Shown: piece by piece, positions 38,154 to 49,243 of the stretch
How the letters are laid out: each line of letters starts with the position of its first letter
Numbering within the stretch: the stretch's first letter is position 1
Program-made: the position numbers and the translations under genes
Source: Amblyornis subalaris
Taxonomy: Eukaryota; Chordata; Aves; Passeriformes; Ptilonorhynchidae
DNA: 64,000 bases
Assembly: GCA_018881555.1 (NCBI GenBank)
Contig: JACAXG010000007.1
Coordinates: forward strand, 6,214,643 to 6,278,642
Direction: 5' to 3'
Notes under the pieces: model-generated
Seen by the model: only the letters and a program-made list of their open reading frames with translations
What the model was told of the DNA's origin: nothing
The model's database searches: none

Positions 38154-38322
38154 TGGGGCAGAACCCGGGGGGAAATTACTTCACCAACTACCCTTTTAAT
38201 TGGTTAATAGTTGCTAGTTGTACTAATAGCCCCATCTTATAAAGAGGGTACGCATCTCAGTCCGGGCGCGGTTTTCGCCATATTGTGTACCTGAAAGCTT
38301 TCAAGTAAAGGTTTGCTTTACA
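38154..38322 (+). mobile_element. Probable short LTR of an endogenous retrovirus
   Basis: A GC-richer island in AT-rich surroundings begins TGGGGCAGAACCCGG. It has a TATA box (CTTATAAAGAGG) followed by CTCAGTCCGGGCGCGG and TTTTCGCCATATTGTG, then a poly-A-signal-like TCAAGTAAAGG. This U3-R-U5 order is typical of avian retroviral LTRs. No target duplication was found, so the borders are uncertain and only part of the LTR may be present. Confidence 0.55.
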
Positions 38323-41218
38323 TCATCATTCTTACGTTGTTTGGAAAGTTTTGTTCTATTCTAGGCAACACCAGCTCCATCAAGGCAGAACGCAGCACCT
38401 CTGTGCAGCGTCGTCCCATCAGCTGGCCAGCTTTCACCTTCATCTACGTCTCCAAAGCATTAGAGGCATCGCAGTTTGGTCCAGTTATACAAGTATTATC
38501 TACACACAGTAGGTTGGCTGAATACGGCAAGAAAATCAGAGAAACGAACATTGTAGTTAGCAGATGTCACCATTTTTCAGGTCTGAGTAGTTTAATCGAT
38601 TACTTTCACACTTATTCGTGTTGAAGCCTTTCCCTGCTAACCTGATGTTTGCTTGGTGCACGCTCAACTAAAACCTCAGAGAAAGAAAAAATACCAAGGT
38701 TTATTTTCTGGTGGAAAAAACTGAGACCAGAGATCGGAGGTTAATACTGAGCTGCTGTTATTCACCTCTGTCTTCTAGGATCATCTCTTTTCATAACAAA
38801 GAAGTCATTTCTGGTTCCCTCGTTAACTGCGGTGCACCAGCTCAATGCCACCGTCACAGCAGTTCTTCAAATCCTGGCAAACTGGATTCCCCAACAAACA
38901 CCATCCACCTGCAGGACACAGGGTTGACTCCAGCTGCTGTCCCAAGAGTTTTTGACACAAAAATTGCATCTGAATTACCACTACTTTACCTGCCAGAACA
39001 CACCTCCACTATGAATTCGCATAAGCCCTTTTGAGACATACTTCAACTCTGGAGAAAAAAACAACAACAAGTTTTCTTAATTTTTGCTGAAAGTATCTTT
39101 TATTTTAGACCATTCACTTATATCAAAACTCCACACTATGCTTCTTTCTAATTTGCTCCCTTTCAGTTTAGAGTGAAGCTTTCTTAGCTGTATTTTTAAC
39201 CACTTTAAGGAAACATATGAATATAGAAAGAGGGGGAAAAAATATGAACCNAATCTTGATCTTCACTGATTTTTATCATATGACTTTTCCCCCTCATTCA
39301 ACATTGTCAAATATCATTCACAAAGCAACCTGACATCTGTATGCACTTAAACTCTGAACATCTCAACATTTCCCTTTCAAATTTCTCAGGAAGTAGTGGT
39401 CAGACTTAAATGGTAAAGAAGAGGAAGATAAATTTCTGAATGGGACCTCTGAGAAACAGATTATACCACATTTGACTATTACATTTTCTCCAGGTGGTAA
39501 AAAAAAAAGCCAAAGGTAAAGGAGACCCTGGAGTCTCTTACACTGTTCATTTAGGTCAGAAACCTTTGTAGTGCTTCAATATTTCAAACTAATTCCTCCA
39601 GAAAAACCTCAAACAATTAATATTTCAATTTTTTTGGTAAAACTCTCTCAAAGTACAAAGTTTGGCTGAGCCAATCTGAGCTGTAGACAGGAAGAAGTGG
39701 TACATTGGTACACTGAGAGACTGATCTCACTATACTTGTAAATCAACAGATTAATGCAATACCTTCCTCTCTTGTCCTTCTTTCTGCAAGTGAACTTTAC
39801 ATGGGCCAATTCTGCTCTCTGATAAGGCTCCAAAATAGGGGTAATTTGGATGTCATAATAAAATAAGTGGATTTTTCTCTACTGTAGTTGTTTCACTTCT
39901 TGTAATTAATACATTCTTCATTTGATTCCTTACACCAGAGAATCTATCTATTCAGACCTTGAGCACACAATCCTCTTNAAGAGATACTTGTTGGCTGTGT
40001 TTAAAGCTTTAACTATTTGAATACTACTCAGTTCTCACTGAGATCTTTAGCTCCTTCTTCAGATAGAGTTTTCTACAGATAAGAAACACCACTTCAGCAG
40101 ATTATCAGCCATGAACTTTTTCAATATATATNCAAGAGCAAATTCAACAACAACAACAAAAATGCAGACAGATTTTATGGATCAAAGTAAATTTAGCAGT
40201 TCCTCATTGTGAAGCTAATAATGTTTATACATTTAAATAGCTAAATCTACTATTACTCCTAACAAGTTACATGGAAAAAAAAGAGATGGAAACCAAATAA
40301 AAAGCAAGAAAAATTCAGCTTTATGTTCTCCTGGAAGGAGGCAGGGATGAAGGTCCATAAGCAGCTTCTCACACCCAGTTGTTCAAAGAAATGTGCTCTG
40401 GCTGCATGACAGCCTCTGTCATGAACCATCAAGAAAATGTTGAACTTGGTGATATAAACCACCTCCACTGCAAGTGTCACTCTACCAGCTGGCAGCAGTA
40501 ACCAGGAACACCCTAAATTTATTTGTAATACTACACAAGCTGCATGGAAGAAAAGGGAAGTAATCACTGTGTTTACATTCTGCACAGCAGTGCAGAAACA
40601 CCTGTCTGAGTCCATGTGATTTAACTATTCTTATTCCAAAAATCTCATCCAGTGAAATAATCACTGACTAATCTCAGCACATAGCTGCAGAAACACCGAT
40701 GGCACTGATCATTGTTTTAACATGACTACCAAGCAATTTATTTTGGTCTAAATAGAAAGCAGCCCACCCTCCTTTCTTGGGTTCAGTATGCCCATTATTA
40801 ATAAGTTGCTTATATTGCTTTTCTCATAACTTTCATCATAATTTTGTGCTTGAGGCATCATTTTTATGTGAAAAATCATTACATCTTAGTGAATTATAAA
40901 CAGCAAAAGAGGCTTCTTCTAGAGTACACGTCAGATTTTCTACAGTAAAATTTTGGTAATTGTCTCAAAAACTCCCTAATGTGAGTTACAAACAAAAGGG
41001 AACTTTTCACTCTGATTTTAAAATGAGGAACACAATTATTAGCCTCCAAATGACTGTGGAGAATAGGAGGATCCTCCAACTTCTGTTTTCACCACCTGCC
41101 ACATCCTCATTCTTGTATTCACAGCCAACTTCACAAGTCCCGATGCCTACCCAGTGACTCCTGTGCTTAACCTTACTCCCCTAGGTAGTCCCACGTATTT
41201 CAGTAGTACTAGGTAGGA
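38323..41218. other. Intergenic, no gene seen
   Basis: Unique AT-rich sequence. The first few hundred bases (to about 38,480) could still belong to the retroviral element at the left, but I cannot show this. No exon, RNA gene or repeat was recognised. Confidence 0.55.
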
Positions 41219-41700
41219 ATCATAGAATCATTCANGTTGCAAAAGACCTCTAAGGTCACCAGTCCAACTGTTAACCCATCTTCATCTCTAAACCATGTCA
41301 CCAGTGCCACATCTAGATGTTTTTTGAACTCTCCCAGGGATGGTGACTTCACCACTTCCCCGGACAGCCTGTTCCTATTCTTGACAACACCTTCTGTGAA
41401 GAAATTTCTCCTAATATCCAATCTAAACCTTCCCTGGTGCAACCTCAGGCCATTTCCTCTTGTCCTATCACTTGTTACCTGGGAGAAAAGACCAACTTCC
41501 ACCTGGCTGCAACTTTCCTTTCCTCTCCCCTGAGCCTCCTTTTCTCCAGACTGAACAACCCCAGCTCCCTCAGCCACTCCTCATCAAACTTGTGCTCCAG
41601 ACCCTNCAGCTCTGTTGCCCTTCCCTGGGCACACTCCAGCACCTCAGTGTCTTTCTTGGGGCANAGGGCCCAAAACTGAATGCAGAATTTGAGGCTGCAA
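41219..41700 (-). mobile_element. CR1 LINE 3' fragment (about 0.5 kb)
   Basis: In minus orientation the fragment starts ATCATAGAATCATTC and continues through GGATGGTGACTTCACC, GACAGCCTGTTCC, GTGAAGAAATTTCTCC and CTCCAGACTGAACAACCCC to GTGTCTTTCTTGGGGC. It includes the end of the reverse-transcriptase frame plus the 3' UTR. The frame is interrupted. Confidence 0.93.
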
Positions 41701-44700
41701 AGCCTTTAAGACAGGGATTTTGTCTTCAATTTACAAATATAAACCAACCAACACAAGAGACCTCAGACCACCTGAACACAGGTACACACAGGCATCTTCT
41801 CATCCCAGATANACACGTTTCTGTGGCTGTTCCAGTGCTAGTGTCCATCCCAGCTGTTCACTGCTTTGGCAGGCATCTTTCTCACCTATAACATAAACAC
41901 ATCAACAAGACTTGGTCAGTTCTCAAAACCCAGCTGGACCCAAGGCTACGGAAAATCAAGCCACAGAGCTTTCTTNTCCAGCTCTACTGATGGACCAGAA
42001 CCAAAGACTTCCTCATGACATGGGAAGCTGAACAAGACCAAGCTGAGCAAGACCACTTCTTCACTAAAACTGGTGCTATCTGCTATGTAAAGAGTGGTCA
42101 CTACTAAAGCCTGTGTCACTTTCTGTCTCTTCCCTCAAATATTGTGCAAAAGTGGCTCTTTAGACCACTGTAATTCCTGTATTTTGAGAGGAATTACTGT
42201 TCCTTTGAGAGGACACTGTCTATGCAACAAGGTTTTTGGCTACAACCACTCAGTGGAGAGGAGAAAAAAATCGCTTTGTCAGCCCAAATATATATAGCGA
42301 AATCCCCAGTGTAGAAGGAGATTCACTAGGAGCCAAGTACTTCTGCAGGCTTACAGTATGTCATTTGTCATTTTTTGTGCTATGCAAAAACTGTGCACCT
42401 CTGCTAGACAGCACCTCCACCTCCACCATGTCAACATCATGACATATGCCAACGTATGCTACCTTAGCCATTCCAGTGCTGGCAAGGTCAGCAGGAATGC
42501 TCAGCAACTCCAGCATTTTTATTTTTATTTTTTTCATCTGCATCTTTTTCACAAGAAATAGAAACCCTGGCTGGAAAAAGTGGATTCATTACAACACTTT
42601 TCTTCTTTCAGGTATGGGTCACTGGAGGCAGACAGAGGTTAGAGCGGGCTCATAAAAAGACGCAGAACATGTAGGGCGTGCTGCAAGAGCTGTCTCGTTT
42701 TCAACCTTTGCCCTGTTCTGAGTTAATATGAAAACTATGTGTGATTAATTTTTTAAAACTCGGAAAAATGACGCCTAAGGCATCTCTAATCAACTCACTG
42801 GTGAGGCACATACAATTCTGCTGAGTCCTGCATGGCAATAAAGTTATGTAGAATTTTAATACAGCAATTACCATCTGCCAATTATAGATAATGATTACCT
42901 AACGACCCNTTTAACATGCATGTGTACGTGCATCAACGAGCAGGATAAATTGCAAGTTCCAGAAGAAGAGGCAGCAGAATGAGATGTTTGCCAGACGAAC
43001 TACCCCTTAACACTTCAAGGAGGGTAAAAATAGAGTATATCCACTACAAAGCTTCAGCATCCGATAATGGTAGCACAAAAAAAACCAAGAAACAGAAGCA
43101 CCGACCCACATAAGAGCTCTCAGCCTTAAAGTGAATCCAGCAGTCTGAGAAATAGACTTGGCATGGCCATATCTTTGGGCTGAGAAAATATTACTAACCA
43201 AAGAAACGAACACTGGGAAAAGTGGAAAGGAGACTCTGGAAGGCAAAAGTTGCATTTTTCCTCTTCAGGGAAAAGAGGAACTTGAAAAAATATCATTTTC
43301 CTTTCGCATGCTTGCCTTTCTGACCTGTCCCTTAGCTCCTCTGCTTTTCAGGCATACCCATATAATCCTTCTTGGCCATAAAAGGCTCTCACAACAAAAG
43401 ATGGTGTAGTTCCTCTGCTTATCTAGCATTACACAGCCCAGCTTTAAACCTAAGTCAGAAGTCACTGGCTATTTTTAAGCTCCATCTCTCCAGGAAAAGC
43501 TTTTCCCATGGCTATTAACTATCAGTGGAAGTAATTATGTGTACTAGTGTATGTCAAGACATTGTTCTGCTAGATCAAATCTATGGCAAGCTTCTCTCTA
43601 GCTACACAAAATTATCACTGTGTATTATTATGACATCGTGATGGACAANATTTGGCAGAAAATCTTCTTTAAGGGAGAAAAATGCAAGAAACTACCCTTG
43701 GTGGCAAAAGAAAACCCAAAACAAAATTACCAATATAAGCACAGCGAGGCATAATTTTCTCATACTTGGGACTAGTGGAACATAAAAGGAATCACAGAAC
43801 AGACAACTGACTGCTGCATGGCTCTGCCCCAGCCGTGCAAGGGAGCAGCTTTGAAAAACAGCCCAGCTTTCTAAGGAGTTTCGCAATAGCACACAGATGT
43901 ATTCAGAAAAACAAANAGGTGACAGTGAGAAACGTCATAATGTATCAGAAAATTGCAGGATTTTTACCTGGGGGTAGATGCTGAGATAATAAATTGGCTA
44001 CAGTGAATCCTCTCTGTTTTCTGTTTAGCATATGAACCCAACACATGCACAAAATTCTATCCAAACTTCCAATCCTTGCTATTTTATATAGGANATAGGT
44101 AGATAGATAGATAAATAGATAGATATAGACAGATAGACATATATATATATATATAAAAACCCACAACTGTACACTATATAAGATTAGATTAGATTAGTAG
44201 GATGACAACCATTAGAACTGCAGACAACATGAAAATTCCTACGTGAGAATTTTCACTAGAAATTTCTGAGCATAAGATTTATCCTCCTCCACTAGACAAC
44301 TGCAAGGAATCCCTAAAACAGAAACAGAAGCCAGAATATAGAGTCAGAGTTTCCAAAATAATTTTACAGATTTTGTCCATTCAATGCAATAAAGTAAGTT
44401 CAGTAATTAAGAAAAATAAAAGGAAAGTTCTGTCAGAGATTAAAACCTAAAAAAGAGTACTTTTTAAGGCTGAAGATCATTGAGTTACAAGAAACACAGT
44501 AGAGTTGGAATAACTCTTTGTTCTGTTTACTGGTGAAGTGAGAAATGGAGTAAAATAGGAAAATTGAACAGAAGTAGTACAAATTACAAGGAAAAAACGA
44601 ATTCCAAAGTCAAAATAGTACTAAAGTATGGGACAATCACACACTAACAGAAGCTGAGACAACTTAGCACCTTATCCTTCAGGTTTTTACAAAATGACTT

Positions 44701-44922
44701 TGCAGCTTAAAGCTTGATTTGTCCTGTGTTTGAAGTTTACTTCAAAAACAACACATGAAACAGGCCAGCACTTAACACTTCCCTTTTGAAGTCTACAGTC
44801 CAATGCATAGCTTCTGTACTGCTCCTCTGCTGAAAACTCTCTATATGAGTAAGTGTGGAAGATGGACATTTTGTAAGGTTGGAGCATAACATGATACATT
44901 CCTCACTTTCCCATGACAAATG
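41701..44922. other. Intergenic, no gene seen
   Basis: Mostly unique sequence, ending in a tetranucleotide and dinucleotide microsatellite (44097-44156) and a short AGATT repeat at 44181-44197. A stretch around 42825-42905 has an enhancer-like, AT-rich texture (CAATTACC, CCAATTATAG, ATGATTACCTAA) but no test is possible here. Confidence 0.55.
44097..44156. repeat. Compound microsatellite (AGAT)n-(AT)n
   Basis: Imperfect AGAT repeats are followed by about nine AT units. The locus is likely to vary in length between individuals. Confidence 0.95.
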
Positions 44923-45064
44923 CCTCATACTTGGGTCCTCTTTCTGGAAATTGCTATGTCATGAACGGTCAAAAAGATTTGTGGTCCAAAAGGAAGCATT
45001 TCTATCCGTTCTGACTTTGCTGTCAGTAGTTCTTTGTCTATATACACTGAAACATAACTTAAAA
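44923..45064 (+). repeat. Left copy of a direct repeat flanking a CR1
   Basis: Starts CCTCATACTTGGGTCCTC and ends ACACTGAAACATAACTTAAAA. The same sequence, with several substitutions and a small insertion, recurs at 46439-46593 in the same orientation. The two copies lie on either side of the long CR1. Confidence 0.9.
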
Positions 45065-45250
45065 TCAAAATTAAGGTGTCACAGGATTATTTATTATCTT
45101 TATGGATAACTAAACAATATTGTACATGCATTTTTTAGTTTTACCTCCACATCATCTTAAGAATAATATTCTCATTTTCACATAAACCTCTTTTCCAGTT
45201 TCAACAATAGCAAAAGAAAACTCTAAAGCACTGTCACATTCCCATCTCTT

Positions 45251-46440
45251 CATCACAGAATCAACTANGTTGGAAAAGACCTTTGAGATCANCAAGTCCA
45301 ACCNAACACCACCTTGTCAACTAGACCATGGCACTGAGTGCCACATCCAGTCTTTCCTTGAACACCTCCAGGGACAGTGACTCCACCACCTCCCTGGGCG
45401 GCCCATTCCAGTGCCCAATCACTCTTTCAGTGAAGAATTTTTTCCTAACATCTAGCCTCAACTTCCCCCTGGTGCAGCTTAAGACTGTGTCCTCTCGTTC
45501 TGTCAGTGTTGCCTAGGGGTAGAGACCGACCCCNACCTGGCTACCTCAGTATCTCCTTTCAGGGAGTTGTAGAGAGTGATGAGGTCTCCCCTGAGCCTCT
45601 GTTTTTCCAGGCTAAACACTCCCAGCTCCCTCAGCTGTTCTTCATAGGGCTTGTGTTCCAGACCCTTCACCAGCCTTGTTGCCCTTCTCTGGATGTGTTC
45701 AAGCACCTCAATGTCCTTCCTAAACTTGGGGGCCCAGAACTGGACACAGCACTCAAGGTGTGGCCTCACCAGTGCTGAGTACAGGGGAAGAATCACTTCC
45801 CTGCTCCTGCTGGCCACACTGTTCCTGATACAGGCCAGGATGCCATTGGGCTTCTTGGCCACCTGGGCACACTGCTGGCTCATGTCCAGCTGCTGTCAAC
45901 CAGCACCCCCAGGTCCCTCTCTGCCTGGCCACTGTCCNGCCACTCTGTCCCCAGCCTGTAGTGCTGCAGGGGTTGTTGTGGCCAAAGTGCAGGACCCAGC
46001 ACTTGGACTTTTTAAACCTCATATCATTGGATTCAGCCCATCTATCCAGCCTGTCCAGGTCCCTCTNCAGAGCCCTCCTACCCTCCAGTGGATCAACACA
46101 CCCAGTTTGGTGTCACCTGCATATCTGCTGATGGTAGATTCAATCCCCTCATCCAGATCATGGATGAAGATATTAAACAGGACCNCCCCCAACACTGATT
46201 CCTGANGGAATCCTGAGGAATCCAGTCACCACCAGTGACTGGACACCACCTGGATGCAGATCCATTCACCAGCACTCTCTGGGCCTGTCCATCCAGGCAG
46301 TTCTTAACCCAGCAAAGGGAGCANCTATCCAANCCGTGGGCTGCTGGCTTTTCCAGGACNATGCTGTGGGTGTCAAAGGCCTTGCTGAAGTCCAGGTAGA
46401 NAACACCCACAGCCTTCCCACATCCACCAGGTGGGTCACC
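45251..46440 (-). mobile_element. CR1 LINE, 1.2 kb, with degenerate reverse-transcriptase remnant
   Basis: This is the longest CR1 copy in the window. The 3' end is at the left (CATCACAGAATCAAC) and the 5' truncation at the right (GGTGGGTCACC). The minus strand still shows pieces of the CR1 ORF2 reverse transcriptase: YLDFSKAFDT, the motif-A region; [12 protein letters not shown]; and the C-terminal part [14 protein letters not shown] with YSALVRPHL. The pieces fall in different frames and contain uncertain bases, so the copy is inactive. Confidence 0.95.
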
Positions 46441-46593
46441 TCATACNTGGGTCCTCTTTCTGGAAATTGCGTATCACTGCATGACATTAATGTCAGGTCA
46501 AAAAGATCTGTGGTCCCAGAGGAAGCATTTCTACCCATTCTGGCTTTGCTGTCAGCAGTTCTTTGTCCATCATACACTGAAACATACTTAAAA
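46439..46593 (+). repeat. Right copy of a direct repeat flanking a CR1
   Basis: CCTCATACnTGGGTCCTC through TACACTGAAACATACTTAAAA repeats the sequence at 44923-45064. It differs by scattered substitutions and by extra bases near the middle (CATTAATGTCAGG). It starts at the 5'-truncated end of the CR1. Confidence 0.9.
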
Positions 46594-47850
46594 CATTCCG
46601 CAACTTCTGAAAGTGTACTAACTACAGTAAGAAAAGATATAGAAAAATCCATTGTACAAGGGAATCTTTAGGCACATGTGAATGACTAGAGCCAAAGGCT
46701 AGGCTGGGTGGTCACCCTGCTGCTCTGGCAGGGGATGCCAGGGCTAGGTTTTNTGCAGAACAGGAAANTCCTAAAGCATGACCACTGTAATGAGGACATG
46801 GCAATAAGGACTTGTAATCTTGTGTCCTGTGGATAGCTTCTGATAATGAAGTCTCTAACACACTTGTCCTTTGTTTTTTATTTTTAGATTTTTTTATTAT
46901 TATTATTATTATGTCAGGGAGTAATTTTTTGTGCTAAGACTAATATCAGGCACCACTACTTCAAGCTGTAAGAAAAGNGAAGACTGTAAAGCCATCTACA
47001 CTCTGCTCCAATGCAGTGTTAAGATTAGTGCTAGACAGCTGATACCAGCAGCAGTTTCATCACAGCCAAATAATTATACAGTCAGCTTTTCTTCAAAATA
47101 CATTACATAGCTGCTATAACCTATTAATAAGTTTTTGCAATGTGTGGAGTTTCTCTGGAAGTCACACACTAACCAAAATATGTCTGGTCTCCCTTTAAAC
47201 CCACTGATAAGTTTCCATAATTATGTTCTAGTTCAATTACATTATTCTTCTGGTAATATACCAGGAGATGAGGGTGGATATTAAGTCATTATTCAAGTCT
47301 GCAGTTACATCCTAGTTATAACTTGCTTTTTCATCACTGATTCCAGGGAAAGATGGTGTCACTTTTCAAATCCAACAGAGAAAGATGGAAAATTTCTACC
47401 CTGTACAGCTAGCTGCTTTGGGAAGACCTGACTCACCACAAATCCAGCCCTGAGTGTACTCTTGGATTCAGGGCTCTGGCACCAGTTGCCTGCCCTCAGC
47501 CTGTCTGTTCTGCCTCCCTCACCCAGGCAAGGCACCTCTTTGGAAGAGANATGTACAAACCTGTCTGCTATAGAGACATCTAGATCCCAGTCCTCGAACA
47601 GCTGCTGGGACATCTTGTCCTCTTCCAATCTTCAGAGGAACACAGCAAATATCCTGCTTTATTTGCTCTGTATCAACTCAGTGCATTCATCCATAAGCAA
47701 AAAAGTAAGAGAAGTAGTGGTGGGCTGCACCCCACACACAGACATCTCCTGATAGGTCTGCTTCTNTTCCTGATCTCCTTTGCCCGTCTAGCTACTTCCC
47801 ATGTCCTTCCAGCTGTCATTTTGCTGCAGAAGCTGAATGCTCTCTCGAAG
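46594..47850. other. Intergenic, no gene seen
   Basis: Unique sequence between two CR1 copies. It contains a TTA trinucleotide run near 46891-46912. No gene was recognised. Confidence 0.6.
46891..46912. repeat. (TTA)n microsatellite
   Basis: About seven TTA units in a T-rich context. Confidence 0.9.
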
Positions 47851-48735
47851 TCACAGAATGGGTCAGGAAGGGACCACAGTAGGGCATCTGGTCCAACCTC
47901 TCCAGAGCAGCTGGCACAGGACTGCCTCCAGACAGTTCTTGAATATCTCNGAGGGAGACTCCACAACATCTCTGGGCAATCTGTTCCAGTGCTAAGCTGC
48001 TGCACAGTAAAGTTCTTCCTCATATCCAGGTGGAACTTCTGGGCAGCTGTTTCTGCCCGTTGCCTCTGTCCTATTGCTTGGCACCACCGAGCAGAGCCTG
48101 GTCCATCCTCTGACCCCTCCCTGCAGACACTGACAGACATTGATGAGGTCTCCTCTCAACTGACTNGAGGCTGAACCACCCCACCTCCCTCAATCTTTCC
48201 TCATAAGAGATATGCTCCAGTCCCTAAATAATTTTTCTTGCCATCTGCTGGACCCACTCTAGGAGCTCCACGTCTCTCTCATCCTGAGCAACCCAGAACT
48301 GGACACANCACTCCAGGTGAGGCCTCACCAGGGCTGAGTAGAGGGACAGGATCACCTCCCTCAACATGCTGGCAATGCTCTTCCCAATGCACCCCAGGAC
48401 ACCACTGGCTTTCTTGGCCACCAGGGCACTGCTGGCTCACGGACAGCCTGTAGTCCACCAGGACCCCNAGGTCCTTCTCTGCAGAGCTGCTTTCCAGAAG
48501 GTCGGTCCCCAGCCTGTGCTGGTGCCTGNGGTTGTTCTTCNNCAGGTGAGGGATCTTGCACTTGCCTTTNTTGAATTTCACAGTTCTTCTCNGCCCATCT
48601 CTCCAACCTGTCAAGGTGCCTCTGAAGGGCTGCACAGCCCTCTGGGGTATCAGCAACTCCTCCCAGCTTTGTATCATCAGTGAACTTGAGGAGGCANCNG
48701 CNCCTTCATCCAAGTCATTGATGAATAAGTTAATA
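47851..48735 (-). mobile_element. CR1 LINE fragment, 0.9 kb, second subtype
   Basis: In minus orientation the fragment runs TCACAGAATGGGTCAGGAAG, TCTGGTCCAACCTCTCC, CTGGGCAATCTGTTCCAG, GATGAGGTCTCCTCTC and on to CACTGGCTTTCTTGGCC and TCATCCAAGTCATTGATGAA. The opening, with the CATCTGGTCCAACCTC variant, marks a CR1 subtype different from the copy at 45251. The reverse-transcriptase frame is broken and has many N. Confidence 0.93.
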
Positions 48736-48820
48736 GAGAGTCCCAGATCTGGTCTCTGCTGCTTTCCATCTTCCCTCTTTTCAGTATCTTGAACCCCACT
48801 GTTTTGTGGGCCCCACAGCC

Positions 48821-48960
48821 ATTGTCCAGAGAAGCTGTGGATGCCCCATCCCAGATTGCAGGAGTAGCCTGATCTAGTGGAAGGAGTTCCTGGCCATGGC
48901 NGGGGTGTTGGAACAAGACGATCTTTAAGGTCCCTTCAAATCCAAACCATTCTGTGATTC
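48821..48960 (+). mobile_element. CR1 LINE 3'-end fragment
   Basis: GTCCAGAGAAGCTGTGGATG, CTGATCTAGTGGAAGGAG, GACGATCTTTAAGGTCCC and a final CATTCTGTGATTC give a plus-oriented tail opposite in direction to its left neighbour. It contains an internal deletion. Confidence 0.93.
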
Positions 48961-49154
48961 ATTACCACATCCCAAAGCCATGTCTTCCGGGTTAACAATG
49001 AGCACACCGTTCTGTGCATCACCCCGGCTGCTCATTCCAATGCTTGGAGCAAGATNTTATTCCTGATGCCCTCTAGAAATCTCCTTCACTGTTTGCATCC
49101 TGCCATCCTGAAAGAAGATCTCAGGGTGGTTTGATAAGCTTGCTGGTACAACTC

Positions 49155-49243
49155 TGTGGTTTAATAGTGAAGATGGCATTGTTAGGTTAATGCTTGAACT
49201 CTGTGATATCAGTTTTTTCNAACCTAAATNATTCTGTGATTCC
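49155..49243 (+). mobile_element. CR1 LINE 3'-end remnant
   Basis: GATGGCATTGTTAGGTTAATG, then CTCTGTGATATCAG and AACCTAAATnATTCTGTG match a diverged terminus of the CR1 subtype that ends in CCAACCTAAATGATTCTGTG. It is plus-oriented and only about 90 bases long. Confidence 0.8.

Noticed and set aside
45503..45883. 126-codon minus-strand frame that looks like a conserved protein
   Set aside because: The similarity is real, but it is the end of the CR1 reverse transcriptase, so it was annotated as a mobile-element remnant and not as a gene.
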